Shown here piece by piece: positions 6,225 through 13,767 of a DNA stretch of 14,259 bases (positions are counted from its first letter, which is position 1; each line of letters begins with the position of its first letter). The position numbers and the translations under genes were made by a program. The notes under the pieces are model-generated. The model was not told where the DNA came from and made no database searches. It saw only the letters and a program-made list of their open reading frames with translations. Where the stretch lies: positions 1 to 14,259 of the forward strand of contig CAJUNI010000057.1 of the NCBI GenBank assembly GCA_910587945.1. Reading direction: 5' to 3'. The stretch comes from an uncultured Parvibacter sp. Its GTDB lineage: Bacteria > Actinomycetota > Coriobacteriia > Coriobacteriales > Eggerthellaceae.

Positions 6225-6467
6225 ATGTGTTTTAGACCAGCGGATTCACAAGCAGCCACGAAAGCGTGCCCGAAGTGCGGCGCAGAAAATGGCTTCTTTG
6301 ACGCAAATTGCAAGGAATGCGGCGAGCCCCTGGCCACCAATGGCCCCAAGCCGATGGGTGCCCCTGGTGCACCTGCTGCCCCTGGCGCTCCGGGCGCTCC
6401 GGGACGTCCGGCCGCTCCTGGTGCCCCGGCTGCTCCGGGCGCTCCTAAAGCTCCGGGCGCAAAATAA
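6225..6467 (+). CDS. Zinc-ribbon protein with Ala/Pro/Gly-rich tail
   Basis: The product has 80 residues. It begins MCFRP and carries one zinc ribbon, CPKC (15-18) and CKEC (29-32), the knuckles ten residues apart. From residue 40 to the end it is a low-complexity tail built from GAP, AAP and GRP triplets, collagen-like in composition but irregular, so probably an extended flexible arm. The ATG at 6225 is favoured because AAGGAGG (6211-6217) precedes it by seven bases; an upstream ATG at 6201 would overlap that site. It sits between the small paralogues and the chaperone-like gene, in the same operon as the molybdoenzyme. An adaptor that holds the chaperone or a metal centre is conceivable, but no function is known. 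Confidence 0.85.
   Translation: MCFRPADSQAATKACPKCGAENGFFDANCKECGEPLATNGPKPMGAPGAPAAPGAPGAPGRPAAPGAPAAPGAPKAPGAK
6357..6464 (+). repeat. Degenerate short tandem repeats coding for Gly/Ala-Pro tail
   Basis: About 108 bases are made of imperfect 9-base units of the GGCGCTCCG / GCTGCCCCT type, coding for GAP, AAP and GRP triplets. The in-frame periodicity suggests expansion by slippage, so tail length may vary between strains. Confidence 0.65.
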
Positions 6468-6510
6468 GCACCCCAAGCCCACTTTGGCTCACGTATAAGG
6501 AGGATGGCGG

Positions 6511-7806
6511 ATGGATACCGTAGAGTTTGTCAAGCTGGAAAGCGCGACGAAGGATGATGGCCAGCGCATTGAAATTGCGGTTGTGGCCCCAGCCGATGCG
6601 GTATCATCCGCCATTGCTGAGTTCTACGAGCTTATGGCCAAAGTGCGCCATATTGAAATAGCGGATCGGGAAGAACTAAGGACTCAGCTGGTATCGATGG
6701 TAGGGGAGGGTCCCTTCCTTGATGCCCTGCGAGACTTTGTTTTGAATCGTATGACTGCTGCCGCAATGCGACAGGTTACTGTGGATACCGTGCTTGCACC
6801 CGGCGTTCATGCGGAAGGGGATCCCGTTGAAGGCGAGGATTACAGCTTTACCATCAACGTAACACCCCGACCTCAAGTGACGCTTACTAGTGTTGATCCT
6901 GTCCACATTAGCCCGTCAACTATTGCCGTAGAAGAGGCGGATATCGACGAGCAAATTACCTATACGGCAAACCAATTTTCGTCGCTCAAGCGTGCCGCCC
7001 ACGAAGAACTCTGTGATGGCGATTTTGCTGTCATGGACATCGATATGCTTAAAAACGGCAATCTGGATAAGAAGCTTTCAGGGGTGCGGCGTCCCGTTGA
7101 GGTGCGCACCGGTCTTCTGCCTGAAGGCTTCATTGAGGGTGTGCTCGGCATGAAACCCGAAGACATCCGCAAGGTTTCCTTTACCGTTCCCACCCCCCAA
7201 GGGGAAGACACCTATCAAGCAGACGTGCGTTTATGGGAAATCCAAGAGCGGGTCGTTCCTACTATTGATGATGCCTGGGTGGCGGAAAACCTTCCTCAAT
7301 TTGGTACCGTGGCTGGTTTTCGTGATTACATCCGTCAAGACTTGGAATCGCAAAAAGCATTGGTGGAACAGCAGGACTTTGTCTATCGAGTACGGAGTGC
7401 CCTTGAGAAGCGTCTGGAAGGGTTTATCCCTGATGAGATGTATCAGCAGGCAAAAGACTCCCTGATGGCATCCACGATGCAGAAGCTCGAGAACGAGGGC
7501 TCTGACCTGGATAAATACCTGGAAGAGCATGATATGTCCAAGGACGCGTTCACTATGAATGTGTTCCTGCAATCTTCAGAATTCCTTCGTCAGAATTTGG
7601 CCTTAGATGCGCTGGCAGAAGCGCGGGCCATTGAGGTCACCGATGCTGATATTGCAGAGGCTAAGGCGGGTTTGCCGGGCGCTATGGCTCAGCTATCTGA
7701 TGAAGATTTCGAAAAGCGTGGCTTTAAGGCGTCGCTGAGCGAGCGCATCCGTCGGGATAAAGCGCTTCAGTGGCTGCTCGAAACCGTCATTGTTGACGAA
7801 GCATAA
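6511..7806 (+). CDS. Trigger-factor-like chaperone lacking the ribosome-docking signature
   Basis: This 431-residue protein has the three-part layout of trigger factor. The N-terminal domain (1-130) ends in the typical FTINVTPRPQV strand. A degenerate FKBP-like domain (about 150-245) contains GDFAVMDIDM and PEGFIEGVLGM. The C-terminal SurA-like arm region (about 250-431) begins PTIDDAWVAENLPQFGTV. The conserved GFRxGK loop that binds ribosomal protein L23 is missing; the equivalent stretch reads HIEIADREELRTQL (48-61). The FKBP domain also lacks most catalytic aromatic residues. It is therefore unlikely to be the cell's general trigger factor. Its place in the operon suggests a dedicated folding or cofactor-insertion chaperone for the molybdoenzyme. 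The start is set by AAGGAGG seven bases before the ATG. Family assignment is firm; the client is inferred. Confidence 0.88.
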   Translation: MDTVEFVKLESATKDDGQRIEIAVVAPADAVSSAIAEFYELMAKVRHIEIADREELRTQLVSMVGEGPFLDALRDFVLNRMTAAAMRQVTVDTVLAPGVHAEGDPVEGEDYSFTINVTPRPQVTLTSVDPVHISPSTIAVEEADIDEQITYTANQFSSLKRAAHEELCDGDFAVMDIDMLKNGNLDKKLSGVRRPVEVRTGLLPEGFIEGVLGMKPEDIRKVSFTVPTPQGEDTYQADVRLWEIQERVVPTIDDAWVAENLPQFGTVAGFRDYIRQDLESQKALVEQQDFVYRVRSALEKRLEGFIPDEMYQQAKDSLMASTMQKLENEGSDLDKYLEEHDMSKDAFTMNVFLQSSEFLRQNLALDALAEARAIEVTDADIAEAKAGLPGAMAQLSDEDFEKRGFKASLSERIRRDKALQWLLETVIVDEA

Positions 7807-7838
7807 CTAACAGGAGGGGTACAACCGAAGGAGGAATT

Positions 7839-9191
7839 ATGGCTGAAACAACCATACTGGCGGCACAGGCGGCAAAACTGCATTACGAGGATCTTCCGCC
7901 AGAGGTTGTTCAAAAAGCCAAACTCCTCATTCTGGATCAACTCGGTTGTCAGCTTGCCTTTTCGACCCTTCCCTGGGCTAAAGATATCTTTCGCTATACC
8001 CAATCAAAACAGGGTTTTGGGCCCAGTACCGTTGTCTATTACGGAACCCAAGCCACACCGGAAGATGCGGTGTTTTGTAATGCCGTATTTGGTCATGGCT
8101 TTGAGATGGACGATACGGAAATGCAAACCACAAGCCATCCTGCTGTGGCAGTTGTGCCGGTGGTGCTCGCCCTTGGAGAGGCCTTAGGCAAAAGCGGCCC
8201 GGACGTACTCTGCGCGATGGTCGCAGGCTATGAAACCATGCTGCGCTTTGCTCATACAGCCGACTCTATGCGCTTCCGCAATTTCCATGCCACATCGGTT
8301 TCGGGCGCCTTTGGCGCCGCAGCTGCTGCCGGATGGCTTTTAGGCTTTGATGAGCACAAAATGCGCGATGCCTTAGGTATTGCGGCATCGTTGGCTTCAG
8401 GCAATACCGAGTATTCCTGTTCGGGCGGCACAATCAAGCGGCTGCTAGGGGCTATTGGTGCTACCGCAGGATTGAAAGCGGCGCTCTTGGCTCAAGCAGG
8501 CATAACGGGATCCGCTGAGGCCCTTGAAGGTAAAAAGGGTCTACTGAAAGGTCTCTGCGAACAGGAGCCTGACCTTAGTTTCTTGCGGCTTCCCTTTGAG
8601 GATCGGTGGATGATTCTTGATGTAGGGAATAAGCCCTACTGCTGCTGTGCAGGCCAGCATTCAGTGATTGATGCTACCGAGGCACTGCGTTCCTCCGTTG
8701 CCGACACCTCAGCTATTGACGCTATTACTATTTTGCAGCGCGAACGAGAAGCCATGGCCGTGGGTCATGTGGTGTCACCCGTCGATGTGATTGAGGCGCA
8801 ATTCTGTGCACGGTTTGCCTGTGCCCTTCGTCTGGTAAAAGGGGCTAATGGCTTCCACGAATACACCCTTGAGAGCATTCATGATCCAGAAATCCAGCGA
8901 CTCATGGCGGCTACCACCTATGTCCAAGATAACGACGGTGCACTAGAAGCAGGGGATGGCCCGGCGCGGGTAACCATCACTCTCACCGACGGCACTATCT
9001 TGGAAGAAGAAGTGGCTTTTGCCTTGGGAAGCAAACAAAAACCCATGAGCCAGTCAGATATTGAGGCGAAGTTTGCGGACCTGGTGTCGCGCAGCATTCG
9101 CCCCGAGCAGGCTGCCGTCATTGAGCAGTTGGTCTGGGCGTTAGATGAGCAAGAGAGTTTGAGCGCTCTGATGCACGCGGTGGTGGCCTAA
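7839..9191 (+). CDS. MmgE/PrpD family enzyme, near-canonical active site
   Basis: This 450-residue cytosolic protein belongs to the family of 2-methylcitrate dehydratase, cis-aconitate decarboxylase and iminodisuccinate epimerase. Family landmarks are an N-terminal helical domain, EMDDTEMQTTSHP (89-101), FHATSVSGAFGAAAA (149-163), GGTIKRL (196-202), the LAQAGITG helix (217-224) and the lid motif KPYCCC (265-270). Residues corresponding to the usual catalytic set appear present: D91/D92, H100, H150, K200 and Y267. The histidine that often follows KRL is replaced by leucine. A strong AAGGAGGA site precedes the ATG. It lies 33 bases after the chaperone-like gene and 4 bases before the MFS gene. 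The reaction is probably on a di- or tricarboxylate, but sequence alone does not separate dehydration, decarboxylation and epimerisation. The symbol prpD is not warranted because no prpB or prpC gene is near. Confidence 0.92.
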   Translation: MAETTILAAQAAKLHYEDLPPEVVQKAKLLILDQLGCQLAFSTLPWAKDIFRYTQSKQGFGPSTVVYYGTQATPEDAVFCNAVFGHGFEMDDTEMQTTSHPAVAVVPVVLALGEALGKSGPDVLCAMVAGYETMLRFAHTADSMRFRNFHATSVSGAFGAAAAAGWLLGFDEHKMRDALGIAASLASGNTEYSCSGGTIKRLLGAIGATAGLKAALLAQAGITGSAEALEGKKGLLKGLCEQEPDLSFLRLPFEDRWMILDVGNKPYCCCAGQHSVIDATEALRSSVADTSAIDAITILQREREAMAVGHVVSPVDVIEAQFCARFACALRLVKGANGFHEYTLESIHDPEIQRLMAATTYVQDNDGALEAGDGPARVTITLTDGTILEEEVAFALGSKQKPMSQSDIEAKFADLVSRSIRPEQAAVIEQLVWALDEQESLSALMHAVVA

Positions 9192-9195
9192 GGTT

Positions 9196-10398
9196 ATGAC
9201 GAAAGATAAGCTTTGGACGCTAGGATTTATTAACATCCTAGCTTTTGATGTCATGTACCAATTCGGGGCCTACATGACGAATACCATCATTGCGGTCTAC
9301 GCGATGGGCTTGGGTGCTACCTATGCCATTGCGGGTCTGCTGGCGGGGCTTAATCCGGGTACCTCTATGGCGGTTCGTCCCATTACGGGCTTCATTAGCG
9401 ATCTTATGAGCAAAAAGACGCTGCTCATTTCCTCAGCCGTCTTGTTTCTGGCGGCTACCTTGGGCTGTGCTGTCTTTGACTCCCTGGTGCTTATTGGTTT
9501 TTGTCGCATTTTGCAGGGCGCCTCCTTTGCTCTGCGCTCGGTATGCGTTGTTTCTCTTGCCTCAAAAGTAGTGCCCGCCTCAAAGCTCGGAAGTGGCATG
9601 GGCTGGATGGGGTTATCTTCGGTGGTGGCAACCGCCATAGGTCCCATGGTGTCAGAAAAAGTGGGCGCTCTTGTGGGCTATCACACAAGCTTTTTTATCG
9701 CCAGCTGCATGTTGGCGCTCTGCGTGGTGTTAGCTCTTGCTTTTAAGGTACCGGCATCGGCCGAGCAGGACGAAGAGCGGAAAGAACGAAAGGCGCGGCG
9801 CAACTTCTCTCTGGCTCGGTTGCGCTCCGAATTGCGTCTCGATAGTTTTATCTATCGGCCCAATCTTATTTTCACGGCTATGGCGGGGTTGTCCGGTGTA
9901 CCCCAAGGGATTTCAATTTCCCTCATTATTCTGGCAGCGGAACAACGGGGTATTGAAGGGGCCACCATCTTTTTCACCTGCTATGCCTTGGCATCGTTAA
10001 TAGGCCGGCCGCTCATTGGTCGTATATCGGACGCTGTGGGAACCCGCCGTATTGCCATTCCTTTATTTGGCATTGAGCTCGTGAGTACCATTTTGCTCAT
10101 GGCCATGAATAACACGGTAATGATTGGGGTAGCAGCTCTCTTACTGGGTATTGGACAGGGCTCTCTGTATCCGGTACTCCAAGCGGAAGCGGTTCGCTCG
10201 GTGGATTCGGCAGCACTCGGTCGGGCGGCGAATACCTTCTATATTGGCCCTGATATCAATATGTGTTTGTCTCCTATTATCGGCAGTATTCTTTTGGGAT
10301 CCTTTGGCGTAACGGCGCTCTACGGCTTTGGTTGCGCGGCCGTGCTCTTAGCCATCATCTTGTATGGACGTTGGTTGATTCGCCATCGGGAACAGTAA
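9196..10398 (+). CDS. Major facilitator superfamily transporter
   Basis: The protein has 400 residues and about twelve predicted membrane helices in two halves, separated by a charged cytoplasmic loop (about 190-215, rich in E, R and K). The family loop between helices 2 and 3 appears as GFISDLMSKK and its echo in the second half as GRISDAVGTRR. The fourth helix carries RILQGASFALRS, also typical. It begins four bases after the stop of the MmgE/PrpD gene with only a weak AAGG upstream, so its translation is probably coupled to that gene. It is followed at once by a strong terminator and is thus the last gene of the operon. It would carry a small organic solute, perhaps the substrate or product of the pathway. 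Import versus export cannot be judged. Confidence 0.9.
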   Translation: MTKDKLWTLGFINILAFDVMYQFGAYMTNTIIAVYAMGLGATYAIAGLLAGLNPGTSMAVRPITGFISDLMSKKTLLISSAVLFLAATLGCAVFDSLVLIGFCRILQGASFALRSVCVVSLASKVVPASKLGSGMGWMGLSSVVATAIGPMVSEKVGALVGYHTSFFIASCMLALCVVLALAFKVPASAEQDEERKERKARRNFSLARLRSELRLDSFIYRPNLIFTAMAGLSGVPQGISISLIILAAEQRGIEGATIFFTCYALASLIGRPLIGRISDAVGTRRIAIPLFGIELVSTILLMAMNNTVMIGVAALLLGIGQGSLYPVLQAEAVRSVDSAALGRAANTFYIGPDINMCLSPIIGSILLGSFGVTALYGFGCAAVLLAIILYGRWLIRHREQ

Positions 10399-10418
10399 GG
10401 GTTTTGCAGGACGGAATC

Positions 10419-10453
10419 AGGCTCCTCTCCGACAGTCGAGAGGAGCCTTTTTT
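10419..10453 (+). terminator. Strong rho-independent terminator ending the molybdoenzyme operon
   Basis: AGGCTCCTCTC (10419-10429) pairs perfectly with GAGAGGAGCCT (10438-10448) over an 8-base loop, followed directly by a T-run (10448-10453). It lies 21 bases after the MFS stop codon and separates the first operon from the second unit. Confidence 0.93.
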
Positions 10454-10752
10454 ATAGGGGGATAGCGGGGCACCAGACTCTTCGGCTGGATGTAATTCAG
10501 GGTGTGGATATAGCCAATCGAGTCAGGGAAAAATCCGCGAAGAGCAGGGAGTATTCTAAAAAACCATAGTCGCTATAACAGCGTGGAACCCCTGCTAGAA
10601 AAATATTTCTCTGAAACGGAACTTGAGCCAAAAATGGGAATTATCCCCATGCGATTGGGTTCCCCCACAATGACCCTAGTCCAGAGGGTGTCTACAGAGG
10701 GGAAATGTAGGCATGTTGATGGAGGCTGTAGCCAATCGAGAGGGGGTGAAGA
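10454..10752 (+). promoter_or_regulatory. Control region of the second MmgE/PrpD-transporter unit
   Basis: These 299 bases after the terminator hold no credible gene and must contain the promoter of the second unit. TAGCCAATCGAG occurs exactly twice, at 10511-10522 and 10729-10740. GCCAAAAATGGGAAT (10627-10641) matches, with one change, 2653-2667 in the lysR divergent region. ATGGG (10634-10638) and CCCAT (10646-10650) form a small dyad around AATTATC. No clear -35/-10 pair could be picked by eye. Confidence 0.55.
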
Positions 10753-12120
10753 ATGTTTGACTACACACGCACGATAGCTGAGCACCTCGCTCACACCACT
10801 TACGAAGATCTAACCCCCGAAGCCATCGAATTCGCAAAAAAGAGCATCATGGATACGCTGGGTATTATGTTCCCGGCTACCACGTTAGTTCCCACCAGCG
10901 ATGTCGTCCATGACCTGGTTATGGATGTGGACGAAGGCGATAAATGCCTGATGGTTGGCTATGGGGAGAGGGCCTCGCTGTTAGAAGCGGCCTTCATGAA
11001 CGGATCTTTGACTCATGCGGTAGACTTTGATGATTCCGCGGGCATTGATAGGCCCCTGGTTCATCCTTCGGGAAGTTGCTTCCCGGCGGCTCTTACCCTG
11101 GCAGATTTTCTTGGTACCACCACGGGTAAAGATCTGATCTTGGCCATCGCTCTTGCCGATGACCTGGGAATTCGTTTGGCTGATTGCGTCAAAGGCAATA
11201 TTTTGTGGGATTATGATTTCTTCCCCATTACTACCATTGGCGTCTTTGAAGCCACAGCAGCGGCAGCAGTGCTTTTAAAGCTTGATGCCAATCAAATGGT
11301 CGATGCCTTAGGTCTTGCTGTAAATCGCGTCTCCGGTATTCGCGACACCTTGTTTAATTGCGAGTTCCGCTCTATTCGCGATGCGTTTGGTAATCAAGAA
11401 GGTATTCGTTGTGCCATGTTGGCGAAGCGCGGATTTGAAGGCTGCAAAACAGCCATCGAGGATTTGTTCCGCATTATTTATCGCGACAACGTTGACATGG
11501 AGCCCTTGGTTAAAGACCTCGGCAAGGTGTTCACCAACTCCACGCTTATTACCTATAAGATGTGGCCGTCCTGCCAAGGCACACAGCCCTATGCCGAAGT
11601 AGTGCTTCAAATTTTGGAAGCTCATCCTGAGCTTGCAGTGGAAGATATTGCTTCCATTGTGCTGAAGGGGCCTAAAGAGTCCTATGACATGTTCTATCCC
11701 AAAGAGGAAAAGGCGCATCCGGCAACAAGCATCACTTCAAAGGTATCCATTCCTTTTGTCGTGGCGTCTATGTTGCGAAAGCGCAATCTAGTCCTGGCTG
11801 ATTTTGAAGTTCAGAACTTAGACGATCCCGCCGTGCTTGGGTTGACTGACATTCTCGAGTTCGAAATTGATGAGTCCCATAATGCAAGTTCTGCTACGGC
11901 TGTGGTGACTTTGCAAGACGGCACGGTTATCGAGAATCGTGCGGAGTATGTTCGAGGAGCGGTGTGTGCACCGCTTACCCTGGAGCAGCTCATCGTCAAG
12001 TTCAAGGGCAATGCCTCTCTGGCAAAACATCCGATTGCTGACATTGACGGGTTGGCTGATGCACTGTTGCATCTCGAGGATGTACCCAATGTGAAGGACA
12101 TTTTGTCTTATCTCAGTTAG
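10753..12120 (+). CDS. Divergent MmgE/PrpD family protein with altered active site
   Basis: This 455-residue protein has the same fold family as the enzyme at 7839. It shares the N-terminal helical region (YEDLTPEAIEFAKKSIMDTLG), the DFDD...HP loop (91-105), the GVFEATAAAAVLLKLD helix and a typical C-terminal small domain. Three residues usually needed for catalysis are changed by my alignment: the FH histidine is F157, the lysine of the IKR motif is replaced at R206, and the lid tyrosine is W271 (KMWPSC). D91 to D94 and H104 remain. It may have a different reaction, act on a different substrate, or form a complex with the first paralogue. An AGGGGGTGA site precedes the ATG. It is cotranscribed with the transporter that starts 15 bases after its stop. 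Confidence 0.88.
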   Translation: MFDYTRTIAEHLAHTTYEDLTPEAIEFAKKSIMDTLGIMFPATTLVPTSDVVHDLVMDVDEGDKCLMVGYGERASLLEAAFMNGSLTHAVDFDDSAGIDRPLVHPSGSCFPAALTLADFLGTTTGKDLILAIALADDLGIRLADCVKGNILWDYDFFPITTIGVFEATAAAAVLLKLDANQMVDALGLAVNRVSGIRDTLFNCEFRSIRDAFGNQEGIRCAMLAKRGFEGCKTAIEDLFRIIYRDNVDMEPLVKDLGKVFTNSTLITYKMWPSCQGTQPYAEVVLQILEAHPELAVEDIASIVLKGPKESYDMFYPKEEKAHPATSITSKVSIPFVVASMLRKRNLVLADFEVQNLDDPAVLGLTDILEFEIDESHNASSATAVVTLQDGTVIENRAEYVRGAVCAPLTLEQLIVKFKGNASLAKHPIADIDGLADALLHLEDVPNVKDILSYLS

Positions 12121-12135
12121 TAAAAGGGGAATTCA

Positions 12136-13719
12136 ATGGCTGATAACAAGATTTCTGCCCCTGAATCTCAGGGCGGAGCGGTTGAAAAGCTAAAGAACAA
12201 CGTCTCCCAAACCACGGGCTTGCTCTATGGCCTTGGTTTCATGATGTTCTCGGGCTTTAACCAAATGCTCACCTCTTACTGGAACTACTTCTTGACCAAT
12301 GCCGTCGGCTTAGACCCGGCTGTCATGGGTTCCATTACTTCGTTCTCAAGCCTCGCAGCTTGGGTATTCGTATTTATTGCTGCTATGGTTGTTGAGAAGG
12401 TTTGGTTCCGTTGGGGTCAATACCGCTCCTACCTGTTGATCGCGCCTCCGCTGGCGTTCATCTTCATCTTGGGTGCGTGGACCGACTGGACCTGGCTGCC
12501 GGGTGTTACCACCGGTAGCGGCATCCAGATCGCACTCATTGGTGGCTGCTACATTCTTGGACAGTTCTTCATTAACCTGTTCATGATTTCTGGTACCTCC
12601 ATCATCACCGCTGTGTCTCGCACCGAGGCTGACCGCTCCTTGATGTCTACCCGTAAGGCTCAGGGCAACATGGCCATCAAGGTGCTGTTCGCTGCTATTT
12701 CTTTGCCGATGATCATCTTCTTCGCAGGTGGCGACTTTGCTGCCGGCACGCGTCCGAATGTGCCCATCGGCTACACCATTACGGCCTTCATCTGGGGCAT
12801 CATCTTCGTAGCTGCCTTCGTTGGTCTGTTCATGCTCTTCAAGGGCAAGGATCCGACCGAGGAATATTGCCGCGCCAAGGCTGCTGCCAAGAAGAAGGGC
12901 GAGAAGTTCCAGGAAATCCAGACCGGTCTTACCGAGAAGGTTTCCATCCTGGAGTCCATCAAGTTCTTCGTCACCAACGTTCCCGCTTTGGGTCTGTGGA
13001 TTGGCGAGGTTGCTCGTGCCGTTTGCACCATGGTGCTCAACGCTATGGCAATCTACTTCTGCACCGTTGTCTATGCCGACAACACGCTCTATGCTGGCAT
13101 GCTCACCGCTGCTAATATCTGCGGCTTGATCGCTACCTTCGCAGGCGAGGCTTGCGCCAAGACCATCGGCAACCGCTGGACCTATCTGTTGGGTACCGCT
13201 ATCGCTGCGGTGGCCATGGGTGCGGGCTTCTTCGTAGCAGCAAGCTACTGGCCCTTCATCATCTGCGTTTGCGCCAGCTTCTTCGGCACCAACATGATGA
13301 TGGCTGTTGAGTTCTCTTGCATGTCTAACGCTATTGCCTATCAAGAGTGGAAGAAGGGCAAGACCTCCAAGGCATTCATCATGGGCACGATTCAGTGGTG
13401 CCCCAACATTGGCAAGATCATCCAGGGCGCTTTGGTAGGCTTTGGTCTGGCTGCTATTGGCTACAGCAAAGAGATTACCGTTGCTCCGCCTGAGATGGTT
13501 ACGGGCATCGCCTTCCTGACCTTCATGGTTCCGGCTATTGCTCTGATCGTTGCCTTCGTGCTGTTCTTCTTCATGCATCGCTTGGATGCCAAGCAGATGG
13601 CAGTTATCAATGCTGACCTTGACAAGCGTCACAAGGCTGACGAGGCCAAGATCAACGCTGCTGTGAAGAACGAGGAAGAGATTGACAAGACCATGGAAGA
13701 AACCATGGAGGACAACTAA
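12136..13719 (+). CDS. GPH-like (sodium/sugar symporter superfamily) transporter
   Basis: The 527-residue product has about twelve membrane helices, a cytoplasmic N-terminus of about 28 residues, a charged central loop (about 234-272) and a long acidic, probably coiled C-terminal tail (about 480-527). The N-terminal half (GLLYGLGFMMFSGFNQMLTSYWNYFLTNAVGLDP...MGSI) and the RTEADRSLMSTRKAQGN segment after helix 4 resemble the glycoside-pentoside-hexuronide cation symporter family, where the corresponding region reads R..L...R. The true solute need not be a sugar: relatives in gut actinobacteria sit next to catabolic enzymes for acids and aromatics. AAAGGGGA precedes the ATG. Codon choice is as restricted as in the molybdoenzyme gene, suggesting both are made in large amounts. 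It is followed by a strong terminator. Confidence 0.87.
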   Translation: MADNKISAPESQGGAVEKLKNNVSQTTGLLYGLGFMMFSGFNQMLTSYWNYFLTNAVGLDPAVMGSITSFSSLAAWVFVFIAAMVVEKVWFRWGQYRSYLLIAPPLAFIFILGAWTDWTWLPGVTTGSGIQIALIGGCYILGQFFINLFMISGTSIITAVSRTEADRSLMSTRKAQGNMAIKVLFAAISLPMIIFFAGGDFAAGTRPNVPIGYTITAFIWGIIFVAAFVGLFMLFKGKDPTEEYCRAKAAAKKKGEKFQEIQTGLTEKVSILESIKFFVTNVPALGLWIGEVARAVCTMVLNAMAIYFCTVVYADNTLYAGMLTAANICGLIATFAGEACAKTIGNRWTYLLGTAIAAVAMGAGFFVAASYWPFIICVCASFFGTNMMMAVEFSCMSNAIAYQEWKKGKTSKAFIMGTIQWCPNIGKIIQGALVGFGLAAIGYSKEITVAPPEMVTGIAFLTFMVPAIALIVAFVLFFFMHRLDAKQMAVINADLDKRHKADEAKINAAVKNEEEIDKTMEETMEDN

Positions 13720-13767
13720 TTCTGTGTTAGCAGATTAGACAATCTCAAGACGTCGTAATCTTGAAGG

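Noticed and set aside
6511..7806. Calling this gene tig, the housekeeping trigger factor
   Set aside because: The ribosome-docking loop is missing and the gene is not beside clpP/clpX.
10583..10777. 64-codon open frame running into the second MmgE/PrpD gene
   Set aside because: It begins at a GTG with no ribosome site and overlaps the real start. A faint resemblance to the beginning of some transporter proteins was noted but is too short to trust.
7839..12120. Calling the MmgE/PrpD genes prpD of the methylcitrate cycle
   Set aside because: No methylcitrate synthase or methylisocitrate lyase gene is present and the family has several other known reactions.
12346..13632. 428-codon open frame on the minus strand opposite the GPH-like transporter
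   Set aside because: It is rich in H, E, D, G and Q with no family pattern, mirrors a strongly codon-biased plus-strand gene and has no ribosome site; it is a shadow of the real gene.
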